Positions 51,901 to 63,235 of a stretch of 64,000 nucleotides of DNA are shown piece by piece (positions within the stretch are counted from its first letter, which is position 1; each line of letters begins with the position of its first letter). The DNA comes from Ifrita kowaldi (lineage: Eukaryota > Chordata > Aves > Passeriformes > Cinclosomatidae). The DNA lies in the NCBI GenBank assembly GCA_013398055.1, contig VZRS01002789.1:1241916-1305915 (forward strand). The letters run 5' to 3'. The position numbers and the translations under genes were made by a program. Below the pieces are notes generated by a model that worked only from the letters and a program-made list of their open reading frames with translations, searched no databases and had not been told where the DNA came from.

Positions 51901-53669
51901 CTGAGCACAGAGAGGAGCAAATTGCCTGGGAGACGCTGCTCCGGATGTGATAAGATGGTGCTATCAGGAGCCAGCATGCCTGTGGTGACTGTGATAAGCA
52001 GAGGCATTCCTCCTCCCTACACTCTTTTTGCCTGAGGAGATCATGTGGCTTGTTATTCTGGATGAATATGTTGGATTATTTCCTAAAGCATGGGATGGCA
52101 AAGCCTCTGTCCTGCGAATGCAGTGCAAGCAGTAGCTGGATAACTCTGCAGTGGGGCTGATTATGGAACTGCCGCTGGCTGTACAGGCGCCTTTCATCTT
52201 TTGCCCTCTCCCAATTCCTGCCTGTAACATAAAAATTTTGCTCCTCAAAGAAGTTACTGTAGTTAGGGGTTTTTTAACTTTCTCTGAAAGCAGATTAGAG
52301 TGGCTAAAGCACCCTCCAGTGCTCCACAGAAACTACCCCAATCCAAAGTGTAATGTGAGCAGTAAATAAGCAGCATTTGAAAACATAATTTGTGAATTAG
52401 GTTAGAATGCAATTGAATATCACATTGGAGAAGAGAAGCGTGGCAGAAATGTTTGTGCATGGCCACAACAGAAATTAAGGAGCTTGGATGCCAGACCAAC
52501 GTGGGCTTCATAACTATATTGGTAGTGATTTCCTGAAAACCTATAAACATTTTGCTCACATGGGCTTTGGATTTTCATTCCGTTAAAATGGACAATTTGT
52601 GAGATCCCTTATTACCGATCATTTTTCTCATTTTCCTCTTTGCCTATATACAGTTTTGCAATGCAAAAGTTCAATATTCAGGGAAAAAGAAAAAAAAGAA
52701 AGAAGTATGTGAAACTGAAAATAAAATGTAATCTTTATTGGAAGGAGCAATTTCTGATAAGAAGAGAAATACTACCGAGAGCAATAGGAGTTCTGATGAC
52801 AGATGCTGATCACCAAGAAAACCTCGTTTGTTATTTTGACATGTCATTTTGGTGTTCTTAGTATCTTTAATCATTGTCAAGCAAGAGCAAGAATCCAAAA
52901 TAACTGAACAGCTGCTTGGTTCCATTTTTCTTGGTATGGAAATTAAATCTTTGCTTTTACTCCAGCTCCCTGGATAAATACTTTCTTTCATGGATTTTAT
53001 TTCATTCTAATCCTCCTGGTGTATATGTGAAAGCAATTGTGTGTATAAATACACAGAGCAGCTGTAGCCATATTGGATAATAGGCCTATAATTACTTCTC
53101 TGATTTAAAGCCTAATAGTTTATTCCACAACTGTTGTGATGCATTTTTATTAATATTGCAATAATTTTGCTGCCCTTTTGCTAAGTTACGTACCATTGTC
53201 TCCCAAAACAAATGGAGCACTTACAGTATAAGGGATAATTAGAATTTAGCTCAGTATGGAAATACTTAACTCTCAAATATCCAACTCAATCTATTTACAA
53301 CAGGAACTTAGGAACAAAATACTAAGAGGAACATGAATTAAAACTGAAGTTCCTCTGTGCCGCTTTATTGAAAGCACACAAACCAAACCACGGGGTGAAA
53401 CTACACATTTAATCAGGGCTTTAAACATCTCAGGTTTCTCAAAGAGATTTCTCATGGCCCTAGATAAGGTCAATAAGTGAAAATTTGTTTCCTGTAAAGG
53501 TACACATGTTTTGTAGTGGGCCAGGATTACCCAATTGTGAATTGATATCTGAATTTCCTAGAATTTCCCCAGGAGTTCTACAGTTACAGATCTGCTGCAC
53601 TTCTAAGTGGTGAGCTTATTGCTTTAGTTAATAAAAACACCAGGGTAATGGAAGACAGCAAGTATGATG
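45978..53669. other. Intergenic sequence, no gene recognised
   Basis: Both strands were read. The longer open frames (46040-46441 minus, 47689-48162 plus, 51604-52035 plus) show no domain, signal or family I know, and codon composition is not distinctive. Local features are a 27-bp-period tandem duplication at 47282-47328, a ga-run near 47364-47374, a cluster of three GATA motifs at 51948-51998 and an AT-rich, possibly conserved stretch at 53040-53200. Confidence 0.7.
47282..47328. repeat. Short tandem duplication, period 27 bp
   Basis: The 20-mer aattgctttaatatttaatt occurs at 47282-47301 and again at 47309-47328, separated by a short AT spacer. It is a simple local duplication. Confidence 0.85.
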
Positions 53670-55095
53670 CCAAATTTGGTAGTTGGCTCCAGGTAACTAC
53701 AGACCCGTAACACTGACCACTGCACTAAGCAAATAACTCAAAACAGTGACAGAGAATAGAATTAGAGGAGAGTTAGCATTGATTTGGTTGGTAGAAGTAA
53801 TCTGTCACAAATCTACTTGAATTCTTCGAAGAAGTCAGTGAGGATGTTGTAATGAGTGTCTGGTAAACGTGGTGTACCTACTGTCTTTAAAAAACATTGC
53901 ATATGATCCTACAAGAAAAAAATCATCAAAGAAATTAAGCTAATGTGCAAAGCCAGATCCCTCAGGGGAAAACCTGGTTAAAACATCAGAAATAAAAGAT
54001 AAGAGGCCATGAGTTTTAATATCACAGAGTTACAAAAATAATTTTAGAAGGCTCTGTGATAGAATCTGGGCAGTTCAACATATTCACCAATTATTCACAA
54101 AAGTGTTGTACCAAAGTGTGCAAATAATATAAAATTATTCAGGATAGTCAAAATTTAAGATGACTACAAACACTTGCAGAAATGTCAGATTAAATTTTAT
54201 GTTGATAAATGATAGGTACTGCGCATTGCAAAAAATAACTCTAATTGTGTATAGTGGATTCTAATGATGCATTTTTATTCAGAAAAGAAATCTTGGAGTC
54301 ATTGTCAGCAGTCATTGGGAAAATGAGGTTTCTTCTGAAAACATCAACTTAATCCTTAGATGTTGTTCAAAAGCAATTTGGATTGGGAATTATTAGGAAA
54401 GCAATTGAAAATACAGGTAAAAATATACTTCTTTCTAAATCAATAAAGCACCCTTATCTTCAATTTTGTGTATTTTTGTGATCTTCTATCTCACATAGGG
54501 CATAGCTGAACTGCAGAAAGGGCAGAAAAGGACATCAATAGCAGTATTCCACCATACAGGAAGATATATATTAAGATATTACATCTCAGAGAGAAATACC
54601 AAAATGTTTTATGATAAAGACCTGGGAACACTAGAAACATTGAACACTTGTACAGAGAACATGCCAAGGAAACAATTATTCACTGCTTTTCCTAATATAG
54701 AATTAGAGGGAGTCCGTGAAATTCTTAAGCAATGATTTTGAAACAAATGGAAAGCAGTAGTATATATAGAGTGAACTTGAGAAAAGTTTGATTTAAAAAG
54801 TTATGGAGTCCAAAATTTAATTGGTGCTTACAATAGAAACAGAATCATGTGAGGTCTATAAAGCAAATGTTTTACAGAACCCTTGATGGCTATTTAACTG
54901 AAATTGTTTAAAGGAAGACTCTGGTTCAGGTATTTCCTAGGAGACTTCCCCAGACCACTTTACTAGTGAGGATCACTACGTACTTTGAGCTATCCTATTT
55001 CTTGTGTTCTTTCTCTAAGCATCTTGTGCTAGTCACCTTCATAGACAGGATATATAGGCTGTTAGTGTCACCCTGTGTTCTTACACTCTAAACTT
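53670..55095 (+). repeat. Ancient, heavily decayed CR1-like LINE
   Basis: Scattered phrases in the right order match CR1-group LINEs of reptiles and birds. These are aactacagacccgtaacactgacc (53694 onward), a stretch matching the catalytic and thumb part of reverse transcriptase (54030-54230), aaatcttggagtcattgtcagcagtc, gaactgcagaaagggcagaaaaggacatc, gatggctatttaa, and a 3' end resembling ctctaagcatcttgtgctagtcacc with acaggatat. Stop codons and indels destroy every frame. The much greater divergence than the other CR1 pieces means an old insertion. The exact subfamily and both ends are uncertain. Confidence 0.6.
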
Positions 55096-56635
55096 GTGAC
55101 GCTGTGGAACACAAAACTCAGTACTCCTTTATAATGTAAGTTGGCAGTATTCACTTAATTTGTATCAATTTCTCTTCAAGAAGCACCAGCTTTTTGGTTT
55201 AGCTAAGTGATCTGACTTCAGGTTACCTTCTGTCAGATGACATTTGTCTCACACAAGATTAATTACATTACTACAGTTGAAATCCCAACCCTATTTTTGA
55301 ACCATGCTCTTGGAATTAGAGGCTGATATGCTCAGTGTTCAACTAAGTGTTTTAAGGTGTTTAACAACTGTCTGGGTGATCAGCTCTGATCTGACTATTA
55401 GGCCCTGTAAAACTGTTTGTATTGATGTTCATTTACATTAATTTCCATTACTGTCTTCATCTGCCATCATGTTCTTGGGAAAGGTTCATCTGGAGTTCAG
55501 ACATACAGTTCCTGGGTGTGACTGACCTGGCTGGCATACTGCCAGAATAAATTACAGCTTTCACTGGTTAAATGGAATCAAGTGCAGCTGCCAGAGCTGT
55601 CAGAGCTGCCGAGACATCAGGTCATTGAGGGGGCTGGATGTCAGCTATATGCACTTGTGCAAAGAGAAGGGATTGCTTTTTCAAGGAAGAAAGGAAACAT
55701 CAGGCTACAGATACACAGATACACAGAACTACAGATACACAGCACTACAGATACACAGCAAGGTGGGTCTGAACCAGGCACTCAGCAGTGGATGTCTGGC
55801 TTCCTGAAGCTCTTGTTATTCAGGGGAAAAGGATCAGATTCAGCTTACTGGAAGCTTTGCAGAAAGCACCTGCATGTGTTATCTGTATCCACGCACACAT
55901 AAACATATATACAGGTAAACATGAATGTACATCAAGATTTGGAATACCATGTGCCTTTAGAGGCAGGTAACACTGCATGCAAACAAACTTAACTGCCAAT
56001 GGGAAAAAAAAACAAAACACCTCAAAAAAACCTCTAAGCTTAGGGGCTTAGTTTGCTGCTTGATACCCTGAGGAGCCCATGAGCTGTACCTGTCCAGTAG
56101 CTACCTGTGTGGCCAGAAAAATCTGTGTGCAGATTATTCCTCAGACTTTCTGAAGCTACCTCTGAGGCATAGTGTGGTTACAAAGGCTTTCAGCCCATGC
56201 TGAGAGCTCAGAAAATCAGACTTAAAGTGAGGCATCCTAAACACAGGCAGCCAAAATGATTGTTTTTTTAAAGAAACTAAAACCGTCATAATAGCTGCTT
56301 AAAGCATAGTAAGGAATTTAAAAGATTTCTGCTTATGGATGAAAATCTTCTCTGCATTGATAGATAAAAATGTGTTAAAAGGCCTTTCTGTATTAACACC
56401 CACAGTAAATGAATAGGACAAATTGCACTTCCTTACTAGCATTCCAATCTGGAGGCGATGACTAAGAAATATTCATAATTCATAGCTATGACATCAAACC
56501 AGTGAATATTGTGTTTCTAGCCTTTACACTGTGAGTGGCAATCTCAATCCCTGGGAACAGGTTATATTTTTGCATGGAGTGGGACTTCTGTGCATCCTAT
56601 GCAGCAAACCAATCTGATCTCCTTCCTTCTATGAC
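55096..56635. other. Intergenic sequence with a small minisatellite
   Basis: No gene recognised. A 16-bp tandem repeat lies at 55706-55762. The overlapping open frames at 55582-55970 pass through that repeat and are likely fortuitous. Confidence 0.7.
55706..55762. repeat. 16-bp minisatellite (ctacagatacacag type)
   Basis: Three spaced copies of ctacagatacacag occur, with an extra atacacag inserted after the first. It is a short local tandem array. The translated frame reads as repeated RYT-type tripeptides, which is a by-product. Confidence 0.9.
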
Positions 56636-56905
56636 AGCGTGACCTGCCTAGTGAATGAGGGAAGTGCTGTGGATGTTGTCTACCTAGACTGTATTAAAGT
56701 CTTTGACAATGTCCCTAGTAGCATTCTCCTGGAGAAACTGGCTGCTCACGGCTTGGACAGGTGCACTCTTTGCTGGGTAAAAAACTGGCAGGATTTTGGA
56801 GCCCAGAAGAGTGGTGGTAGCTGGAGCTACATCCAGCTGGTGGCTGGTCACAAGGGGGGTTCCCCAGGACTCCGTCAGTGTTGGGGACAGTTCTGTTTAT
56901 TACAC
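56636..56905 (+). repeat. CR1 LINE fragment (reverse transcriptase region)
   Basis: The frame from 56639 contains VDVVYLDCIKVFDNV, then LLEKLAAHGLDRCTLCWVKN, and further on, after a frame shift, a V-P-Q-x-S-V-like segment. This is the reverse-transcriptase core of CR1 ORF2 around the motif upstream of the F/Y-A-D-D site. It is truncated on both sides and frameshifted, so it is a dead fragment and not a host gene. It is less diverged than the LINE at 53670. Confidence 0.93.
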
Positions 56906-59900
56906 TACTGCATCATTGCCCCTTCCTGCGCCTCTTTTGTTAACAATCTCTGAAAGGTCTCATTGTTCCCATTGTAGTCAGCCATGCCCATAAAGAAGGT
57001 CCCATTCAGGCCCATTTTAAGGCATACTCTGTGGTTAGTTTTTCTTGCTTCTTGGTCCTTGGTATTTTTGTTGCTCAGTATTAAGATGTTGCGAACCAGT
57101 CTGTAGACGTATGAAGTACTGAGCACCTTGTTTAGTCAGTGGAGAGAATGCTTTAATTCACTCTTGAGAAGTACCACAATGTTTTCAGTGAGTGTACAGG
57201 GTAGCTAAGTGCCTCCCTTTGGCACTCTGGATTTTTGAACAGTGCAATAGCCAAGTCAGGTACCACAGGTATTTAGGTCTGGAAACTGCTCCTGCTTCCC
57301 TTTTACACTTTTCTTGTTAACAGATGGGTCAAGAGGAGAAGAAAAGCATGGGTATCTCCTCTTTATCCACTCCTAAGGGAACAAGTCTTCCCTGTGTTTG
57401 TATGGATGCAAGTGTCTGTCAGCACCCAATAATGATGTTTAGGCTATTGCTCAATTTCACATAAGTTTGTCAAAGAGGTACAGGGCTAAACCTGAAATAA
57501 ATGTTATTTATAGACAACTCTTCTTGATAAACAAGAACAAAATTAACTGCAATCTCACACCCTTGTCTTATGTCTCATGTATGAGTGCCAAGTGCTAAGT
57601 GCCTATGATCATCCAGCAAGAAAAAAAAATAATTTTAAACCTGAGGATTTCTTAAAAAAAAAAAAGTGGAGCATTGTTTAGGAGGCCAGTTGTCTATAAT
57701 CTCACTTCAAGCTTTTCCTAAAATTGTGGATTCAGCACAAACTTCTGATTTCTTTGTTCTCTAGGATAAGACTATTTCCCTGTGAGGCCCCTTAGGTTCC
57801 ACATTAAGAGAAATAAAAGGATGGAACAGCAGACAGAAAAGACAAAAAACAAAGTGAAATTTTAGACACTGCAACTACCACATCCAGTCACTGCTATTGG
57901 TGATGGGTACAAGAAGGCCACTCCTCCGCATTCAAGTAGAGTCTGATTTCAAGCATCTGCTTTGACATTTAAGTGGATGAATCATTAAATGCAACAACTA
58001 CCTGGAGGCAGGGATGCACTTCATTGTTTTTTTTTCTCCTGGCAGCACACTATATTCTAAAATATAAGGATGCTTAAAGATTTTGCGTCAGTGGATCCTG
58101 CTTATTTAAAAACAAACCAAGAATCTTTCAAGTTTGTTTATGAGAAGATCATAAAATGAGACCCTTGAGTTACCTCACCATTCTTCCTTGATCAGAAACA
58201 GTTGAGTTTCAGCAAATGCTAATTGTTTTTAAAGAATATGAGCCCCAAATCCAAAATGTTTGACAGAGACAGCTGAAAAACTGAACTGAAGCTGACATTG
58301 TTAATACAGGCTTGTACTTCTGCAGTACTCATGAGGGGGGAAGGGAAGGAAGAGCAAATATGCAGGTATATGTCATTCAGAATGCAGACACAACAGGTGG
58401 CTTACAGCTGATTATTGACTCATAGATGTAAAACTAGGAGTTTTACAGTACAGCAGTATATACTCACGGCTGAACTGAACCACTTAGATGCTATTTTGAC
58501 CCCTCAAAGGGTAATGCTGTCACTACAATCAGACAAAATTCTCATTTCTTCTCTTAGGTGGTACTTGCATACCCATCTCATCCCCATTTCTCTCTAAGGA
58601 AACTGCTAAGAGGAAATAAAAACTTTTCTTTCAGGAAGCACTTAATGGAAGAATGTTGAATACGTAGTGAAAGAAGACTCTCTCAACTTGAAGTGTATCT
58701 GTGAAATTAGAGCCTAAATATATTGGGTGGGATGGCAGACAGGGTAGAAGGCAGAAAGGAGTGGGAAAGCATGGAGAGAAAAGTAACTATGCCAGGAAAT
58801 CAACTTCTATTCTACATTTAATAAAAATGATGATGACTTGCACCAACTTGAAATAACACCACAGGTAAGGAGGAAAATCCCCAACTAGAAAGTTCTAAAT
58901 GTAAGATTTGTTACTCTGATTTCTTTTGGAGTAAGAGGAAGAGCCAGAAACTTTCACAAGGTACTTGGACAACATCATCCAGGCAAAGGGTGAGTCAGAC
59001 AACAGGAGGGCACAATTACATACCCACAGCAGAATATTAAATAACCTGGATTTAGTCTTGCTGCACAGAGGCTCAGGCAGAAGGCTTACAGGGATGTCTC
59101 TTCTTTCAGCTACAGAGCACCTGCCCCCAAATGCCTAAACTGGAACAGCTATGTGTAGGACAAATAGAACACAAAAAACTATCAAAGCACACTGAGAATT
59201 TTTCTCCTCTACAACTAAACTGCCAAGAAACTGCCAAGACTTGTTTGAGATACTGTCTAAATATATTGTGTATTAAAAGGTGTGAATGACTCAGAGGTGT
59301 TTCACCTGCTGCACAGAGTAACCCAACAAATGGGGAAAGTAGTCACTTTTACTAAATAAACCGAGTCCGTGACCTGGAAAACATTAAGGCTAAATGCCCT
59401 CCACTAACTCAGGACTACTGCAGTAGGAAAAAAAAACCCTATTAGTGCAGGATGTTACAGAAAAATAATGGCAATTCTAGATAAACCAATCAGCTTCCTC
59501 ACCACACACTGGACAACAAGAAAGAGACAGAAGCAGCAAAACACTGGGATGCAAACCAAAGCAAACCACCACAGTGAAGAAAATCCGCCAGTAAAATTTG
59601 TGGGGTCTCTGTTTGAGTAGGCTATTGCCCTGGGGGTGACAATAGCAGTTCATCACCAAGGTCTTCCCTGTCTGCTGGAAAGTGCCCTGGAAGTAAATCC
59701 AAGATGGAATAAATTAAGATAATGCTGTGATTGACTTCAATATCACACATATTATGCTAATAAGGAGATGAAAAAATCCCATAGCATTTTGTTGGTACCC
59801 TGATCTGCCATAGCTATCAGGTCTCAGAGAAAAAGAAAACTATGCCTTATATTCACAGTAAACTGCACAAACTGCAACTTCTGTTTGTACACTGATAATC

Positions 59901-61388
59901 ACCTTTGTGAGAATGAGAAGTTACTGGAGGTATCTAAGTGGCCATCGCAGGGAAAGGAGCAAAATGTTTCAGGAACCAAAGTGTCTTTATCTGTGTCATT
60001 TTCAGAACAACAAGTGCAGGTTCCTTGGAATGAATTTGTGCATTTTCCTTGGAAATGGACGCTTAGTCATTACCACTTAGTTACCACCAGATCATGGCCA
60101 GTCAAACACTAAATCTGCATTGCACAGTTGCAATTGCTAAAGGTCTATAAAATAACATGGTGCAAAGAAAAATAAATGTACTACAGTGACACTTCTTAAC
60201 AGAGAACTCTCTCTCCAGAGGCATCCATAATAGACAGGCATTTGGTTCGAAATACAACCCTATATTCAAGTGTATAACCCATGGGGTGCTTGCAGCAGAC
60301 AAGAAGACACAGACATACACAGATTAATGCTGTTTGTGATAGACAACAAAGGATCTCCCAGAATACCAGTTTAGTCCCTCTGCCAGGATGAAGTGACACC
60401 TTGAAGAAAAAAACAAGCATTTTGTTTACTCCTGTATTAAATTCCTATTATTACTGTAAATGACATTTGTCTTTCCTATTTCTTGGGGTAACCTGAAATA
60501 ATGAGAAATTCCACCTGAAAGCAGAAAAATATATCACTTTTAACACATTGTCTGTGGTCTGTCCTGCCAGCTTGGACTTTATGCTATGGATGCAATTTTC
60601 GTACAATGAACAGTCAAATCCTCATTCATGTCACAACACAAAGCTGGCTTCGTATGTTGCCCAAATGCATTTCCAAGACTCGTAACAAAAGCAAAACAGA
60701 AAAATAGTCATGGAGGACCACCAAGCATGCATAGGCTGAGAGGTCCTAAGAAGGATATGGATGGATCACAGGCACTTAGTGATTCATCTCGGCCAGCAGA
60801 AGAAACTAAGCCAAGGCGAAGAGCCAAATGCTAAGTACTCCTGCCTGTGCTTCCTGCGCTGCCTGTCCTGTGTATGGACTACAGATCTTTGCTACAGCCT
60901 CAGGGCATGGCATATGCACGAAGAACTAAGAAAGAACAGTCTGTCAACTGCACAGGTGAACTTCTAACCCTGAGACTGCTTGATAAAGCAATCCTCAACA
61001 GGAAAGACCACATAAGCTGCTTCACTTGGGCCAAGGGAGAGGTCCTCTGTGTCCCTCACAGTAGAAACTTCATATTCATTAGTAATTTTTTATAAAAAAT
61101 GGCTGTGGTAGTTCACTGCAGGGCTTCCATGAATGGCTCCAAGTCAGACTTCCCAATATGCCTTTTGTCTTGTCTTGTCTTGTCCTGCTTTACTTTTTCC
61201 ATGTGGGCTCGAGGAGTGGAAAATTGCAGTTAACTTTGAATGTAAAGTCTTAGAAGCCTGTCTTTTTAGATAGGCTTTTAGTCCAGTTCATCAGGCAAGT
61301 GAGAACTTTATCTTCTAATAGTATGTCTGCCATGAGCAGCACATGGTTTATAGAAGTGCCTTAAGCAATACTGTTGTCAGCATCTCAC
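56906..61388. other. Intergenic sequence, no gene recognised
   Basis: AT-rich, with small open frames only (longest about 82 codons near 60847-61095). None resembles a known family. A-runs occur near 57650-57664 and a (TTGTC)n run at 61165-61184. No MTNR1B-like coding sequence, the neighbour expected downstream of FAT3 in vertebrates, was recognised. Confidence 0.65.
61165..61184. repeat. (TTGTC)n microsatellite
   Basis: Four pentamer units (ttgtc), perfect over 20 bp. Confidence 0.9.
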
Positions 61389-62093
61389 AGGCTTTTTAGA
61401 GCATCTGTTCCTTATCAAATTCTATTTTCCAACGGGAGTCCCTTCTTATGTCATTAAACTAACACTTTAAAATTCTGGTGAAGGCTTTCTTTTGATACCA
61501 AAAGTAATAAAAAACATAGAGAAAAAACCTTCCCCTGGATTAATGGATTCACCATGATTTTCCTAATCCCCTTGTTAAGAATATTTTGATCAAATAATCA
61601 ATTATATCATAGTAAAGAGTTAGCTATGATTCTAAGTAGAAATTTGTGAAGTATAAGGTATAGAAATATCAGGAGCGCTGTGTAACCATAGAAACCTCAC
61701 CAAGAAGTTACTGGACCCTTATGTTTCGGGCAAGAAACTGTGGAGACAATCATGCTCACCAATTACACTGGTTGGAAACCCTCTACTCTTCCAATTGATT
61801 TTAATATCAAGGATTCCAAACAGTAGACCTCAGTAGAAATAGCCAATGTTTGTTTTAGGATACAAATATTGATGAAGTTATTAACTATTGGAACCAATCA
61901 AGATTAAATTTTAAGAGTAAAGATTAAATTTAAGAGTGGGCATAGTATGCATAGTATGTAAAAGAACTTATGCAACAATGATTTAGCAGAAAAAGTATAT
62001 AAAAGGGGTGAGTTTTGTTTGTTGAGTGGGATGTATTTCAGAGGAGCTCTCCCCTGTGTCCCCAGCACCCCCGATAAAGAAGTGTCTGCTTAT
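61389..62093 (+). repeat. Copy 1 of a 705-bp sequence ending inside an LTR
   Basis: It begins aggctttttagagcatctg and ends gtgtctgcttat, immediately before an N. The left part (61389-61644) is probable flank. From about 61645 it is probable LTR, with tandem 19-bp-period and 10-bp duplications in U3 (61905-61960), a TATA box tatataaaagg at 61996-62006 and a gataaa poly(A)-like signal at 62073-62078. By eye it is identical to 62497-63201. The U5 end is missing here. Confidence 0.85.
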
Positions 62094-62094
62094 N
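62094..62094. other. Undefined base at a duplicated join (assembly gap)
   Basis: A single n sits between the end of copy 1 (gcttat) and a restart of the same sequence at its internal position 61667 (tatcaggagcgc). It is probably a contig join with a token gap length. Confidence 0.9.
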
Positions 62095-62495
62095 TATCAG
62101 GAGCGCTGTGTAACCATAGAAACCTCACCAAGAAGTTACTGGACCCTTATGTTTCGGGCAAGAAACTGTGGAGACAATCATGCTCACCAATTACACTGGT
62201 TGGAAACCCTCTACTCTTCCAATTGATTTTAATATCAAGGATTCCAAACAGTAGACCTCAGTAGAAATAGCCAATGTTTGTTTTAGGATACAAATATTGA
62301 TGAAGTTATTAACTATTGGAACCAATCAAGATTAAATTTTAAGAGTAAAGATTAAATTTAAGAGTGGGCATAGTATGCATAGTATGTAAAAGAACTTATG
62401 CAACAATGATTTAGCAGAAAAAGTATATAAAAGGGGTGAGTTTTGTTTGTTGAGTGGGATGTATTTCAGAGGAGCTCTCCCCTGTGTCCCCAGCA
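62095..62495 (+). repeat. Copy 2: 401-bp partial repeat of the LTR
   Basis: Corresponds to 61667-62067 with constant offset 428 and no difference noticed. It contains the TATA box at 62424-62434 and stops at cccagca before the poly(A)-like signal. It is bounded by Ns on both sides, so it is probably an isolated contig placed between two others. Confidence 0.85.
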
Positions 62496-62496
62496 N
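62496..62496. other. Undefined base at a duplicated join (assembly gap)
   Basis: A single n between copy 2 (ends cccagca) and copy 3 (starts aggctttttagag). Same interpretation as the gap at 62094. Confidence 0.9.
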
Positions 62497-63201
62497 AGGC
62501 TTTTTAGAGCATCTGTTCCTTATCAAATTCTATTTTCCAACGGGAGTCCCTTCTTATGTCATTAAACTAACACTTTAAAATTCTGGTGAAGGCTTTCTTT
62601 TGATACCAAAAGTAATAAAAAACATAGAGAAAAAACCTTCCCCTGGATTAATGGATTCACCATGATTTTCCTAATCCCCTTGTTAAGAATATTTTGATCA
62701 AATAATCAATTATATCATAGTAAAGAGTTAGCTATGATTCTAAGTAGAAATTTGTGAAGTATAAGGTATAGAAATATCAGGAGCGCTGTGTAACCATAGA
62801 AACCTCACCAAGAAGTTACTGGACCCTTATGTTTCGGGCAAGAAACTGTGGAGACAATCATGCTCACCAATTACACTGGTTGGAAACCCTCTACTCTTCC
62901 AATTGATTTTAATATCAAGGATTCCAAACAGTAGACCTCAGTAGAAATAGCCAATGTTTGTTTTAGGATACAAATATTGATGAAGTTATTAACTATTGGA
63001 ACCAATCAAGATTAAATTTTAAGAGTAAAGATTAAATTTAAGAGTGGGCATAGTATGCATAGTATGTAAAAGAACTTATGCAACAATGATTTAGCAGAAA
63101 AAGTATATAAAAGGGGTGAGTTTTGTTTGTTGAGTGGGATGTATTTCAGAGGAGCTCTCCCCTGTGTCCCCAGCACCCCCGATAAAGAAGTGTCTGCTTA
63201 T
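62497..63201 (+). repeat. Copy 3 of the 705-bp sequence (continuous into right flank)
   Basis: Corresponds to 61389-62093 with constant offset 1108 and no difference noticed. Unlike copy 1 it continues without interruption into the LTR 3' end and the right flank, so this copy is the best representation of the locus. Confidence 0.88.
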
Positions 63202-63235
63202 TCACACCAAATTGGTGTTGGGTAAGTTTCTTTCA
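62753..63235 (+). mobile_element. Probable solo LTR of an avian endogenous retrovirus
   Basis: This is an LTR-like unit of about 480 bp, taking tgtgaagt as start and tttctttca as end. U3 has short tandem duplications. A TATA box tatataaaagg lies at 63104-63114. A leader rich in ggagctctcccctgtgtccc follows, with a gataaa signal at 63181-63186 and a U5-like segment containing the inverted repeat caccaa-a-ttggtg and then gttgggtaagtttctttca. This order is typical of bird retroviral LTRs. No gag, pol or env and no convincing primer binding site lie beside it, so it looks solo. No target-site duplication was found, so both ends are tentative. Confidence 0.65.

Noticed and set aside
56639..56953. 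A 104-codon open frame as a host gene.
   Set aside because: Its residues match CR1 reverse transcriptase, and the element is truncated and frameshifted.
60240..60260. ggttcgaaatac, resembling a tRNA B box.
   Set aside because: No matching A box or cloverleaf could be drawn around it.
61389..63201. A genuine tandem array of LTRs, or a provirus with two LTRs.
   Set aside because: There is no internal retroviral region between copies, flank is duplicated as well, the copies look identical and single Ns mark each join. A false duplication explains all of this.
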